Positions 48,785-57,667 of a stretch of 64,000 bases of DNA are shown one piece after another. Location of the stretch: NCBI GenBank assembly GCA_902363125.1, contig CABIZD010000012.1, positions 1 to 64,000 on the forward strand. Direction: 5' to 3'. Source of the stretch: Coriobacteriaceae bacterium. Its GTDB lineage: Bacteria > Actinomycetota > Coriobacteriia > Coriobacteriales > Coriobacteriaceae. The position numbers and the translations under genes are program-made. The first letter of the stretch is position 1. The number at the start of each line of letters is the position of its first letter. Under the pieces are notes generated by a model. The model was not told the origin of the DNA. It made no database searches and saw nothing but the letters and a program-made list of their open reading frames with translations.

Positions 48785-50143
48785 ATGGCAGCAACTGAGC
48801 AGCTGTTCAACGTTCGTGAGCGCAAGCGCTTTGAACGTCACGACATTTGGGAGCGCATCGCCGAGAACGGCACGATTTCCGCCGCCGTCATGGTCTTCGC
48901 CGCTATCGCCGCCGTTATCTGCGCCAACACCGATGCCTACGAGGCCATCCATCACTTTTTGGAGACCCCGCTGTATGTGGGTCTGGGCAACCTTACGGCT
49001 GGTCTCACCGTTGAGCTTTTCGTCAACGACTTCCTCATGGCGATTTTCTTTTTGTTGGTGGGCATTGAGCTTAAGTACGAGATGACGGTCGGCGAGCTCA
49101 AAAACCCGCGTCAGGCCATGCTTCCCATGCTGGCAGCCGTGGGCGGCGTCGTCGTTCCCGCCTGCATCTACCTGATCTTTAACCATGCCGGCGCGCACAA
49201 CGGCTGGGCCATCCCCATGGCAACCGATATTGCCTTTGCGCTGGGCGTGCTGTCGCTTTTGGGCAATCGCGTGCCCAACGGCGTGCGCGTGTTCTTCTCG
49301 ACGCTCGCCATCGCCGACGACCTCATCTCCATCGCCGCCATCGCCATCTTCTACGGTCAGAGCCCCAATCCGTTTTGGTTGGGCGCCGCCGCGCTTGTGA
49401 CCTGCGCGCTCGTGTGGCTCAACAAGACGCAGCATTACCGCCTTGCCCCGTATTCGGTACTGGGTCTGCTGTTGTGGTTCTGCATGTTCAAGAGCGGCGT
49501 GCACGCTACGCTTGCCGGCGTAATCTTGGCCTTCACCATCCCGGCCAAGTGCGGCGTCAAGCTCGATAGCCTCACCGATTGGCTGGGCGAGTGCCTGCCG
49601 CTGCTCGATGACCGCTACGATGACGAGGCACACATCCTGGGCCAGCATGACTTTACCGTCTCGACCACCAAGGTCGAGCGCGTCATGCACCGCGTGACCC
49701 CGCCGCTCATCCGCATGGAGCGCCTGATCTCCACGCCGGTCAACTTTGTGATCCTGCCGATCTTTGCGTTCGTGAACGCACAGGTTCGCCTAGTGGGCGT
49801 GGACATGAGCACGCTGCTTACCGACCCGGTGACGCTCGGCGTGTACTTTGGCATGCTGCTGGGCAAGCCGATCGGTATCTTTGGCATGACGTTTGCCCTG
49901 GTTAAGCTTAGGGCCTGCGAGCTGCCGCGCAATGTCAACTGGCACATGATTGCCGGTGTGGGCATTCTGGGCGGTATCGGCTTTACCATGTCGATCCTCA
50001 TCAGCGGCCTTGCCTTCCCGACGGCCCAGTTTGAGGTTCTGGCTGCCAAGGCCGCCATCCTTGCCGGTTCGGTCACCGCTGCCGTGCTCGGCATGATCTA
50101 CATGAGCGTGGTCTGCAAGCATCCCGCGCCCAAGGACGAGTAG
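48785..50143 (+). CDS. nhaA: Na+/H+ antiporter NhaA
   Basis: A 452-residue antiporter with about twelve membrane helices. MATDIAFALGVLSLLG and STLAIADDLISIAAIAIFY carry the paired aspartates of the ion site; GGIGFTMSILISGLAF matches the last conserved helices. It exchanges Na+ or Li+ for protons and so controls pH and salt. A cytoplasmic insert of about 60 residues near 275-330 (DDRYDDEAHILGQHDF...) lies between helices, longer than in E. coli. AGGAG lies 6 bases before the ATG, inside the structured leader. Confidence 0.95.
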   Translation: MAATEQLFNVRERKRFERHDIWERIAENGTISAAVMVFAAIAAVICANTDAYEAIHHFLETPLYVGLGNLTAGLTVELFVNDFLMAIFFLLVGIELKYEMTVGELKNPRQAMLPMLAAVGGVVVPACIYLIFNHAGAHNGWAIPMATDIAFALGVLSLLGNRVPNGVRVFFSTLAIADDLISIAAIAIFYGQSPNPFWLGAAALVTCALVWLNKTQHYRLAPYSVLGLLLWFCMFKSGVHATLAGVILAFTIPAKCGVKLDSLTDWLGECLPLLDDRYDDEAHILGQHDFTVSTTKVERVMHRVTPPLIRMERLISTPVNFVILPIFAFVNAQVRLVGVDMSTLLTDPVTLGVYFGMLLGKPIGIFGMTFALVKLRACELPRNVNWHMIAGVGILGGIGFTMSILISGLAFPTAQFEVLAAKAAILAGSVTAAVLGMIYMSVVCKHPAPKDE

Positions 50144-50160
50144 GGGCACATACAAGTTTG

Positions 50161-50200
50161 AAAACGCCGCCTGTGAATACCATCACAGGCGGCGTTTTAG
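50161..50200 (+). terminator. Terminator after nhaA
   Basis: AAAACGCCGCCTGTGA (50161-50176) and TCACAGGCGGCGTTTT (50183-50198) form a perfect 16-bp stem with loop ATACCA. T-runs on both ends make it usable in both directions. Confidence 0.93.
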
Positions 50201-50262
50201 TCATTGGGGTCATATGGTTGACTAGTCATTTAAGTCTGTCCCCAATGAGTGGTTTTAAATGA
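50199..50262. repeat. GTCCC/ACTAG repeat element, copy 3
   Basis: TCATTGGGG (50201-50209) and CCCCAATGA (50240-50248) are inverted repeats. Between them is GACTAGTCATTTAAGTCTGTCC, nearly the same phrase as at 27793. It lies between the nhaA terminator and a convergent small gene. Confidence 0.65.
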
Positions 50263-50268
50263 CGAGGG

Positions 50269-50523
50269 CTATTCCACGGTGCCGTAGACAGCGCCCCAGC
50301 CGTGGGCGGCCAAGGCGGAGTTGAGCTGGTCGCAAAGTGACTGGCGGTCGTAGTAGCCGGGCGGTAGCAGGTTGACGATTTCCATGAGATCGGGCGCCAG
50401 GTCCAAGATTTCGGCCTGTACGATCAGGTCCAGGCGGTCGATGGCATGGCGGTCGTAAAACAGCCCGTCGACCAGGCGCTGCAGGTCGCCGAATTCCTCG
50501 GCCCTAAACGATCCGTATTCCAT
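50269..50523 (-). CDS. Small acidic protein of unknown function
   Basis: An 84-residue protein (MEYGSFRAEEFGDLQRLVDGLFYDRHAIDRLDLI... start style) with no membrane segment and strong helical character. I do not recognise it. GGAGG lies 4 bases before the ATG at 50523. The frame extends a little upstream without support. It is a single-gene unit between a repeat element and the aminotransferase gene. Confidence 0.6.
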   Translation of the reverse strand: MEYGSFRAEEFGDLQRLVDGLFYDRHAIDRLDLIVQAEILDLAPDLMEIVNLLPPGYYDRQSLCDQLNSALAAHGWGAVYGTVE

Positions 50524-50673
50524 AGTGCCTCCTTGGGCGCCCCACGCCGGCATGCGCGGCGATGTCGTAATTCATTGCGATGGACTTAATCTATCACGGC
50601 TTCATACCGTTGCGGCGGTGGCGGTCTATACTTAGACGAACTGCAACGTACCGCTTCGCGAAAGGTCGCACCC

Positions 50674-51978
50674 ATGCAGACGATCTACCAGAAGATGGAA
50701 ACCACCGAACTCGATGCCGCCATCGAGGCGCTCAAAGCCGAGGTCGCCGAGGTCAAGGCCAAGGGCCTGGCGCTCGACATGGCCCGCGGCAAGCCGTCGC
50801 CCTCCCAGGTGGATATCTCTCGACCCATGCTCGATATCCTCAATGCCGATGCCGATCTGCACGACGGCAATGTCGACTGCTCCAACTACGGCTGCTTCGA
50901 GGGCATTCCCTCGGCACGCAAGCTGACAGGGGAGTTTTTGGGTTGCCCCGCCGAGCAGACGCTTGTGCTGGGTTCATCGAGCCTTTTGATTGAGCATGAC
51001 ATCGCCGGCATGTTCTGGCGCTGTGGCTCGTGCGGCAGCGAGCCCTGGGATGCCTACGAGGCCGCGCACGACGGCAAGAAGGTCAAGTTCCTGTGCCCCG
51101 TTCCCGGCTACGATCGCCACTTTGGCATCACCGCCGATCTGGGTATCGAGAACGTCCCCGTCGCGATGACTGACAACGGCCCCGACATGGACGAGGTCGA
51201 GCGCCTGGTTGCCGTCGACGACTCCATCAAGGGCATCTGGTGCGTTCCCAAGTATTCCAACCCCACGGGCATCACCTTTAGCGAGGACACCGTGCGTCGC
51301 CTGGTCGAGATGCCCACGGCCGCGCCCGATTTCCGCATCTTCTGGGACAACGCCTACTGCGTGCATGACCTGTACGACGAGACCGACGAACTCGCCAACA
51401 TCTTTGACCTCGCTCGCGCGGCGGGCACCGAGGACCGTGTGGTGGCCTTTGCCTCGACGTCCAAGATCACCTTCCCGGGCGCCGGCATCGGCTTTATCGG
51501 TGCGAGCCCCGCGGTTATCGCCGAGTTCTCCAAGCGCCTGAAGGCTGGCCTCATCAGCGCCGACAAGCTCAACCAGCTGCGTCACGTGCGCTTCCTTCCC
51601 ACCATCGAGGCGGTCAAGGAGCACATGAAAAAGCACGCCGAGTTCCTGCGTCCGCGCTTTGAGGCCGTCGAGTGCAAGCTCACCGAGGGCTTGGGCGACA
51701 CGGGCTGCGCCACCTGGACGCACCCCCGCGGCGGCTACTTTGTAAGCTTCGATGGTCCCGAGGGCTCGGCCCAAAAGGTCGCCGCGCTTTGCGCCGACCT
51801 GGGCGTCAAGCTCACGCCGGCCGGTGCCACCTGGCCCTATGGCAAGGACCCGCGCGACACCAACATCCGCATCGCGCCGAGCTATCCCACGGTCGAGGAC
51901 CTGGAGGCCGCGCTCGATGTGCTGGTGCTGGCCGTTAAGCTTGTCGCTGCCGAGCTTGCTCGTGCCGAGCGCGCCTAA
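50674..51978 (+). CDS. Class Ic-type aspartate aminotransferase
   Basis: A 434-residue PLP enzyme with the pattern of the actinobacterial subgroup Ic aspartate aminotransferases: ALDMARGKPSPSQVDIS near 35, SNYGCFEGIPSARKLTGEFLG, a long loop with two Cys before GYDRHF, KYSNPTGITFSEDTV, WDNAYCVHDLY with the cofactor Asp, and the Schiff-base Lys in ASTSKITFPGAGIGF. It would interconvert aspartate and oxaloacetate. GCGAAAGG precedes the ATG by 7-8 bases, and TATACT at 50627-50632 is a likely -10. Confidence 0.88.
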   Translation: MQTIYQKMETTELDAAIEALKAEVAEVKAKGLALDMARGKPSPSQVDISRPMLDILNADADLHDGNVDCSNYGCFEGIPSARKLTGEFLGCPAEQTLVLGSSSLLIEHDIAGMFWRCGSCGSEPWDAYEAAHDGKKVKFLCPVPGYDRHFGITADLGIENVPVAMTDNGPDMDEVERLVAVDDSIKGIWCVPKYSNPTGITFSEDTVRRLVEMPTAAPDFRIFWDNAYCVHDLYDETDELANIFDLARAAGTEDRVVAFASTSKITFPGAGIGFIGASPAVIAEFSKRLKAGLISADKLNQLRHVRFLPTIEAVKEHMKKHAEFLRPRFEAVECKLTEGLGDTGCATWTHPRGGYFVSFDGPEGSAQKVAALCADLGVKLTPAGATWPYGKDPRDTNIRIAPSYPTVEDLEAALDVLVLAVKLVAAELARAERA

Positions 51979-52029
51979 CGCGCGGCTTCCCGTACTATCC
52001 GCACTTTCGATACGTAAAGGAGCGTATAC

Positions 52030-52344
52030 ATGGATTTGGGTATTTCCACCAACCCCACGCCAGAGCTCTACACCATTAAGGTGACCGGTGAGATCGATAT
52101 CTCTAACGCCGATAGCCTGCGCAACGCCATCGACCTGGCGCTCGAGCAGCCCACCGAGGCCGTTGAGCTCGATTTTGCCCAGGTGAGTTACATCGATTCG
52201 ACGGGCATTGGCGTGCTCGTGGGCGCCGCGCACCACGCGGCCGACCACGGCAAGCGCTTTGGCTGCACCAATGTGCAGCCCCCGGTGATGCGCGTGGTTC
52301 AGCTGTTGGGTGTCGACCAGGAGATTTCGATCACTGCTGCATAA
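52030..52344 (+). CDS. STAS-domain anti-sigma factor antagonist
   Basis: A 104-residue SpoIIAA/RsbV-type protein. VTGEIDISNADSLRNAID is the first half and VSYIDSTGIGVLVGA carries the conserved phosphorylatable Ser57. Such proteins, when unphosphorylated, bind an anti-sigma kinase and free a stress or sporulation sigma factor. No kinase or sigma gene is in the window. AAAGGAG lies 8 bases before the ATG. It may be independent of the aminotransferase 50 bases upstream. Confidence 0.9.
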   Translation: MDLGISTNPTPELYTIKVTGEIDISNADSLRNAIDLALEQPTEAVELDFAQVSYIDSTGIGVLVGAAHHAADHGKRFGCTNVQPPVMRVVQLLGVDQEISITAA

Positions 52345-52497
52345 TCTTTGCCCCCAAAAGGGCGTGCCGTTTGGCATATGTTTGTGATGCGCTCGGACGT
52401 TTTGGCGTCCGGGCGCTATACTTGACCGAATGAATAGACGAGTTCCGGCCGAATGGCGCGGTGCGGGCTCGACTCACATCGAGCCTTGGAGGTATGT

Positions 52498-53076
52498 GTG
52501 TTTGGTATTGGAGAGGGTGAGCTCGCGATCATCGTGGTCTTCGGCTTTTTGCTGTTTGGCCCGGATAAGCTCCCGCAGATGGGCCGTACGATCGGCCGTG
52601 CCATCCGTCAGTTCCGCGAGACGCAGGAAAAGATGACGGCCGTTGTTCAGTCCGAGATTATCGATCCGGTGAGCGAGGCCGCGTCGGCCCCGGTCAAGCC
52701 CAAGAAGGCTGCTGCGACCGACGACGATTCCGATGCGGACGAGGATGCCGTCGAGACGGCAACGCCCGCCAAGAAGGAGACCTTTGCCGAGCGTCGCGCT
52801 CGTCTTGCTGCCGAGAAGGCCGCGAGCGAGGGTGCCGCTGAGGGCGAAGGTGCTGCTGAGGAGTCCGAGGCCGAGAGCGCCGAGCCTGCCGCTGCCGCCG
52901 AGCCTGTCGTCGAGCCCGAGCCTGCTGCAGAGCCCGAGCCGGCAGAGCCCACGACGGCTGACCTCTACGCCCGTCGTCCCCGCAAGCGCAAGGCCGTCGT
53001 CGACCAGCTCGCTCGCGAGCTCGAGGCCGAGGACGAAGCCGCTACCGCCGATGCCCCGAAGGGAGGCGATGAGTAA
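52498..53076 (+). CDS. Sec-independent translocase protein TatA/TatB
   Basis: A 192-residue protein. Residues 1-24 are the FGIGEGELAIIVVFGFLLFGPDKLP hydrophobic helix and Phe-Gly-Pro hinge of TatA/TatB; an amphipathic helix follows (MGRTIGRAIRQFRETQEKMTAV). The rest is a long tail of Ala, Glu and Pro (EAESAEPAAAAEPVVEPEPA...), ending in a basic patch. The length fits TatB better than TatA, but the hinge is shared. The GTG start at 52498 follows GGAGG by 5 bases; the upstream frame is unconserved. It overlaps tatC by one base (TAATG). No second TatA-like gene is nearby. Confidence 0.9.
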   Translation: MFGIGEGELAIIVVFGFLLFGPDKLPQMGRTIGRAIRQFRETQEKMTAVVQSEIIDPVSEAASAPVKPKKAAATDDDSDADEDAVETATPAKKETFAERRARLAAEKAASEGAAEGEGAAEESEAESAEPAAAAEPVVEPEPAAEPEPAEPTTADLYARRPRKRKAVVDQLARELEAEDEAATADAPKGGDE

Positions 53077-53867
53077 TGCCTATCGGACCTGCGCGTATGC
53101 CGCTCTTCGATCACCTGGGAGAGCTCCGTCGCCGCCTGACCATCGTGGTCGTGTCGGTGTTTGCCGCCGCCATCGTGCTGTATTTCGCCACGCCCGTGGT
53201 GCTCGACATCTTGGAAGACCCCATCCGCTCGTTTGTGCCGGACGGTAAGTTCTACATCACCACCACGCTCGGCGGTTTTGGCCTGCGCTTCTCGCTGGCC
53301 ATCAAGATGGCCGTGGTCATGTGCACGCCCATGATCATCTGGCAGATTCTGGCATTTTTCCTGCCGGCACTGCGCCCCAACGAGCGTAAATGGGTCGTAC
53401 CCACGGTGCTCGCCTCGACGGTGCTGTTCTTCTTGGGCGCCATCTTCTGCTACTTCATCATTATCCCGGCGGGCTTTGAGTGGCTCATCGGCGAGACTTC
53501 GGCCGTCGCCACGGCGCTGCCCGACCTGGAGAACTACGTCAACATGGAGCTGCTCTTTATGATCGGCTTTGGTGTGGCGTTTGAGCTGCCGCTCATCATC
53601 TTCTACCTGTCCGTTTTCCACATCGTGTCCTATGCGGCCTTCCGCAGCGCCTGGCGCTACGTGTACGTAGGCCTGCTCGTGGGTTCGGCTGTGATTACGC
53701 CCGACGGCTCGCCCGTTACGCTGGGTCTCATGTATGGCGCCCTGCTCTCGCTCTACGAGATTTCGCTCGCCATCGCTCGCGTGGTCATTACCGCGCGCGA
53801 GGGCAAGGAGGGCCTGTTCGTGAGCCGTCTGGACCTGTTCTCGGACGACGAGGACGACGAGGAGTAA
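53076..53867 (+). CDS. tatC: Sec-independent translocase TatC
   Basis: A 263-residue six-helix membrane protein that binds twin-arginine signal peptides. PLFDHLGELRRRLTIVVVSVF is the conserved N-terminal cytoplasmic segment (TatC DHLxELRxR), and the FELPLIIFYLS region carries the conserved Glu of helix 4. It ends in an acidic tail (SDDEDDEE). Start ATG overlaps the tatA/B stop; ATG 53097 is an alternative. Together with tatA/B it forms a translocase operon continuing into hypA and hypB. Confidence 0.95.
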   Translation: MPIGPARMPLFDHLGELRRRLTIVVVSVFAAAIVLYFATPVVLDILEDPIRSFVPDGKFYITTTLGGFGLRFSLAIKMAVVMCTPMIIWQILAFFLPALRPNERKWVVPTVLASTVLFFLGAIFCYFIIIPAGFEWLIGETSAVATALPDLENYVNMELLFMIGFGVAFELPLIIFYLSVFHIVSYAAFRSAWRYVYVGLLVGSAVITPDGSPVTLGLMYGALLSLYEISLAIARVVITAREGKEGLFVSRLDLFSDDEDDEE

Positions 53868-53873
53868 ATCGGT

Positions 53874-54230
53874 ATGCACGAGGTTGGCATTGTCAACGGC
53901 ATACTCGATACAGTGATTCGCGCGGCGCGTGGGGCGGGGGCCTCGCGCGCCGTTTTGGTAACGCTGCGTATCGGGGATATGACCGAAGTTGTGCGCGAGG
54001 CGCTCGACTTTGCGTGGGAGACGTTTCGCGACGATGACCCGCTCACGCGCGGCTGCGAGCTTGCCGTGGAGGAGGTCCATCCACAAAGCGAGTGTCTGGA
54101 CTGCGGCGAGGTTTTCGACCACGATCGCTTCCACTGTCGCTGTCCCCAGTGTGGTGGTGCCAACGTGCGCCTACTGCACGGCCGCGAGCTCGATATCGCA
54201 AGTATCGAAATCGAAACCCCCGACGATTAG
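53874..54230 (+). CDS. hypA: Hydrogenase maturation nickel chaperone HypA
   Basis: A 118-residue protein that delivers nickel to [NiFe] enzymes. MHEVGIV gives the nickel ligands (N-terminus, His2). The zinc site is Cys74, Cys77, Cys90, Cys93 (CLDC ... RCPQCGG), with an extra Cys88. It lies six bases after tatC and 55 bases before hypB. No hydrogenase subunit gene is visible in the window, so the client is elsewhere. [NiFe] hydrogenases with Tat signals would link the tatC and hyp genes, but this is inference. Confidence 0.92.
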   Translation: MHEVGIVNGILDTVIRAARGAGASRAVLVTLRIGDMTEVVREALDFAWETFRDDDPLTRGCELAVEEVHPQSECLDCGEVFDHDRFHCRCPQCGGANVRLLHGRELDIASIEIETPDD

Positions 54231-54285
54231 CCCGCCAGCCACCTGGGAACGGGGTATAAAGGGGCCAAAGTAAGGAGCGCTAAGT

Positions 54286-54969
54286 ATGGCCGAGAAAACG
54301 ATTGATATCGCGTCGCCGATTCTGTCGCGCAACGAGCGCCTGGCAGATCAGCTGCGTCAGCGATTTGAGCAGACGAACACCTACGTGATCAATGTGCTGT
54401 CGAGCCCCGGCTCGGGTAAGACCACCACGATTCTGGGCACCAACGAGCGCCTGCGTGACAAAGCCGGCCTGCGCTGTGCCGTCATCGAGGGCGATATCGC
54501 CTCGGATGTCGACGCCATCACCATGAAGGAAGCCGGCATGCCCGCCATCCAGATCAACACGGGCGGCCTGTGCCACCTCGAGGGCAACATGATCATGGAG
54601 GCCGTCGACGCCTTCGACCAGGCCGTCGGTCTGGAGAACATCGACGTCATCTTTATCGAAAACGTGGGTAACCTGGTCTGCCCGGTCGACTTTGACCTGG
54701 GCGAGAACCTGTCCATCATGATTCTCTCGGTGCCCGAGGGCGACGACAAGCCCATCAAGTACCCGGGCATCTTCCAACACGCCGGCGCGCAGCTGCTCAA
54801 CAAGGTCGACGTGGCTCCGGCTTTCGATTTTGACATGGATAGGTATACTAAGACACTCGATGACCTCAATCCGCAAGCGCCGCGGTTTGCCGTGAGCGCG
54901 CGCAAGGGCGAGGGCATGGATGCCTGGTGCGATTGGCTCATCGGGCAGATTGAGCAAGCAAGGGCGTAA
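54286..54969 (+). CDS. hypB: Hydrogenase nickel incorporation GTPase HypB
   Basis: A 227-residue SIMIBI GTPase. The P-loop SSPGSGKTTT is at 39-48, switch region EGDIASDVDA near 65, the metal-site Cys-His in GGLCHLEGN near 95, and NKVD near 170. It lacks the N-terminal Cys-rich and His-rich extensions of some HypB, so it is the short form. With HypA it loads nickel into hydrogenase. AAGGAG precedes the ATG by 7 bases. topA starts 54 bases after its stop. Confidence 0.95.
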   Translation: MAEKTIDIASPILSRNERLADQLRQRFEQTNTYVINVLSSPGSGKTTTILGTNERLRDKAGLRCAVIEGDIASDVDAITMKEAGMPAIQINTGGLCHLEGNMIMEAVDAFDQAVGLENIDVIFIENVGNLVCPVDFDLGENLSIMILSVPEGDDKPIKYPGIFQHAGAQLLNKVDVAPAFDFDMDRYTKTLDDLNPQAPRFAVSARKGEGMDAWCDWLIGQIEQARA

Positions 54970-55023
54970 GTCGGCCGCCATACGGGCGGGCGTAGCCGCA
55001 GAGATACGAGATAGGAGCCTCTT

Positions 55024-57600
55024 TTGAAGCTCATCATCGCCGAGAAAAACGACGCCGCGCGTCAGATCGCCGAGCGTCTGTCCACGGGCAAACCCAAAAA
55101 GGACAAGGTGTACAACACCGCCATCTACCGTTTTGAGTGGAAGGGCGAGGAGTGCGTGACCATCGGCCTTGCCGGTCACATCCTGGCGCCCGATTTTTGT
55201 GACAGCGTGCTGTTCGATAAAAAGCTGGGCTGGTATTCGGTCACGGAGGACGGCGAAATGCTGCCGGCCGACATGCCCGATGGCTTGGCCCGCCCGCCGT
55301 ACGACACCAAGCGCAAGCCGTTTCTTGCCGACGGTATCTCCATCAAGGGCTGGAAGCTCGAGAGCCTGCCCTATCTCACCTGGGCGCCCGTCATTAAGCT
55401 GCCGGCCGAGAAAGAACTCATTCGTTCGCTCAAGAACCTCGCTAAAAAGTCCGACAGCGTCATCATCGCCACGGACTTCGATCGCGAGGGTGAGCTGATC
55501 GGTTCGGACGCTCTCAACAAGGTGCGCGAGGTCGCGCCGGACTTGCCGGTCGCCCGCGCCCAGTATTCTTCGTTTACCAAGGCCGAGATTACGCAGGCCT
55601 TCGATAATCTTGTCTCGCTCGACCAGAATCTGGCCGACGCTGGCGAGAGCCGCCAGCACATCGACCTCATTTGGGGTGCGGTGCTCACGCGCTACCTGAC
55701 GCTCGCCAAGTTTGGCGGCTTTGGCAACGTGCGTTCCGCCGGCCGCGTGCAGACGCCGACGCTCGCCCTGGTGGTCGAGCGCGAGCGCGAGCGCATGGCG
55801 TTTGTGCCCGAGGACTATTGGCAGATTCGCGGCATGGGTGCCGCGCAGGGCGCTGCCGAGGACGATCGCTTTAAGATTGCCCACAAGACGGCACGTTTTA
55901 CCGACAAGGATGCTGCCGAGACGGCGTATGGTCACGTCGACGGCGCCAAGACGGCAACCGTCGCCGCGGTGACCAAGCGTTCGCGTAAGCAACAGCCGCC
56001 CACGCCGTTCGCGACGACCTCGCTGCAGGCTGCCGCCGCGGCCGAGGGCATCTCGCCTGCGCGTACGATGCGCATCGCCGAGTCCCTCTACATGGCCGGT
56101 CTCATCAGCTACCCGCGTGTCGACAACACCGTGTACCCCGCGACGCTCGATCTGGGCGCCGTGGTGAGCGACCTGGCAAAGATCAACCCGGCGCTGGCGC
56201 CCGTGTGCAAAAAGGTGCTCGCCGGTCCCATGAAGCCCACGCGCGGCAAGGTCGAGACTACCGACCACCCGCCTATCTATCCCACGGGCGAGGGTGATCC
56301 GTCCACGCTCGACGGCGGCCAGCGCAAGCTTTACGACCTCATCGCCCGCCGCTTCCTGGCGACGCTCATGGGTCCTGCGACCATCGAGAACACCAAGCTC
56401 GAGCTCGACGTCAACGGCGAGCCGTTCGTGGCCTCGGGCGACGTGCTCGTGACCCCGGGCTTCCGCGAGGCGTACCCGTACGGCCTTAAGCGCGACGAGC
56501 AGATGCCGCCGCTGGAGCAGGGCGATACGGTCGACGTGTTCGACATTAAGCTCGAGGCCAAGCAGACCGAGCCGCCCGCGCGCTACAGCCAGGGCAAGCT
56601 CGTGCAGGAGATGGAGAAGCGCGGCCTGGGCACCAAGTCCACGCGCGCGAGCATCATCGAGCGCCTGTATGCCGTGCGCTATCTCAAAAATGATCCCGTT
56701 GAGCCGAGCCAGCTGGGCATCGCCATCATCGATGCGCTGTCACAGTTTGCCCCGCGCATCACGAGCCCCGATATGACCAGCGAGCTCGACGGCGACATGA
56801 CCCGCGTGGAGCGCGGCGAGGACACCGAAGAGCATGTCGTGACGCACTCGCGTGCGCTGCTGGCCGGCGTGCTCGACGAGCTGCTCAAGCATACGCAGGA
56901 GCTGGGCGACGCCATCAGCGACGCCGTCACGGCCGATGCGCGCGTGGGCGCCTGCCCCAAGTGCGGCAAGGACCTGGTTATGAAGACGAGCGCCAAGACC
57001 CGTGGCAGCTTCATTGGCTGCATGGGTTGGCCCGACTGCGACGTGACCTATCCGGTGCCGAGTGGCGTCAAGGTGAGCCCGCTCGAGGGCGAGGCCGCCG
57101 TGTGCCCCGAGTGCGGCGCGCCGCGCATCAAGTGCCAGCCATTCCGCCAGAAGGCCTTCGAGATCTGCGTGAACCCCACGTGCCCCACCAACTACGAGCC
57201 CGATCTTAAGGTGGGCGAGTGCAAGGTGTGTGCCGAGGCCGGACGTCACGGCGACCTGATCGCGCACAAGAGCGAGAAGAGCGGCAAGCGCTTTATCCGC
57301 TGCACCAACTACGATGACTGCGGCGTGAGCTATCCGCTGCCGGCGCGCGGCAAGCTCGAGGCGACGGGCGAGACCTGCCCCGAGTGCGGCGCCCCCATCG
57401 TGGTGGTCAACACGGCGCGCGGTCCGTGGCGTATCTGCGTCAACATGGACTGCCCGACCAAGGAGAAGAAGCCCGCCCGCGGTCGCAAGACCACAACCAA
57501 GGCGAGCACGGCAAAGAAGACGACGGCTAAGAAAGCCACTGCCGCCAAAAAGACGACGGCCAAGAAGTCGACTGCCACGAAAGCAGCCGCCGACAAGTAA
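55024..57600 (+). CDS. topA: Type IA DNA topoisomerase, archaeal-type TopA
   Basis: An 858-residue enzyme that relaxes negative supercoils. Toprim domain from the N-terminus (KLIIAEKNDAARQIAERL; ATDFDREGELIG near 157), and catalytic Tyr363 in GLISYPRVDN. The opening KLIIAEK...AARQIA and GLAGHILAPDF resemble archaeal topoisomerase I and not the bacterial VESPAKAKTI start. Four Cys4 zinc ribbons follow at about 640-830, then a Lys/Thr-rich tail (KKTTAKK repeats). Start TTG at 55024 follows AGGAG by 6 bases. A terminator follows. No second topA is in the window. Confidence 0.9.
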   Translation: MKLIIAEKNDAARQIAERLSTGKPKKDKVYNTAIYRFEWKGEECVTIGLAGHILAPDFCDSVLFDKKLGWYSVTEDGEMLPADMPDGLARPPYDTKRKPFLADGISIKGWKLESLPYLTWAPVIKLPAEKELIRSLKNLAKKSDSVIIATDFDREGELIGSDALNKVREVAPDLPVARAQYSSFTKAEITQAFDNLVSLDQNLADAGESRQHIDLIWGAVLTRYLTLAKFGGFGNVRSAGRVQTPTLALVVERERERMAFVPEDYWQIRGMGAAQGAAEDDRFKIAHKTARFTDKDAAETAYGHVDGAKTATVAAVTKRSRKQQPPTPFATTSLQAAAAAEGISPARTMRIAESLYMAGLISYPRVDNTVYPATLDLGAVVSDLAKINPALAPVCKKVLAGPMKPTRGKVETTDHPPIYPTGEGDPSTLDGGQRKLYDLIARRFLATLMGPATIENTKLELDVNGEPFVASGDVLVTPGFREAYPYGLKRDEQMPPLEQGDTVDVFDIKLEAKQTEPPARYSQGKLVQEMEKRGLGTKSTRASIIERLYAVRYLKNDPVEPSQLGIAIIDALSQFAPRITSPDMTSELDGDMTRVERGEDTEEHVVTHSRALLAGVLDELLKHTQELGDAISDAVTADARVGACPKCGKDLVMKTSAKTRGSFIGCMGWPDCDVTYPVPSGVKVSPLEGEAAVCPECGAPRIKCQPFRQKAFEICVNPTCPTNYEPDLKVGECKVCAEAGRHGDLIAHKSEKSGKRFIRCTNYDDCGVSYPLPARGKLEATGETCPECGAPIVVVNTARGPWRICVNMDCPTKEKKPARGRKTTTKASTAKKTTAKKATAAKKTTAKKSTATKAAADK

Positions 57601-57630
57601 CGGCGCAGTCGAAACATCGCCCAAAACAAA

Positions 57631-57665
57631 ACGAGCGAGGGTCCTATGATCCTCACTCGTTTTTT
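57631..57665 (+). terminator. Terminator after topA
   Basis: ACGAGCGAGG (57631-57640) and CCTCACTCGT (57651-57660) pair over 10 positions with one mismatch, followed by TTTTT. Confidence 0.85.
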
Positions 57666-57667
57666 AT

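Noticed and set aside
54280..56268. Leftward open frame of 662 codons
   Set aside because: Antisense to hypB and topA; typical opposite-strand frame in high-GC DNA.
57478..57597. AAGAC/ACGGC-rich repeat at the end of topA
   Set aside because: It encodes a Lys/Thr/Ala tail common in actinobacterial TopA; no separate element.
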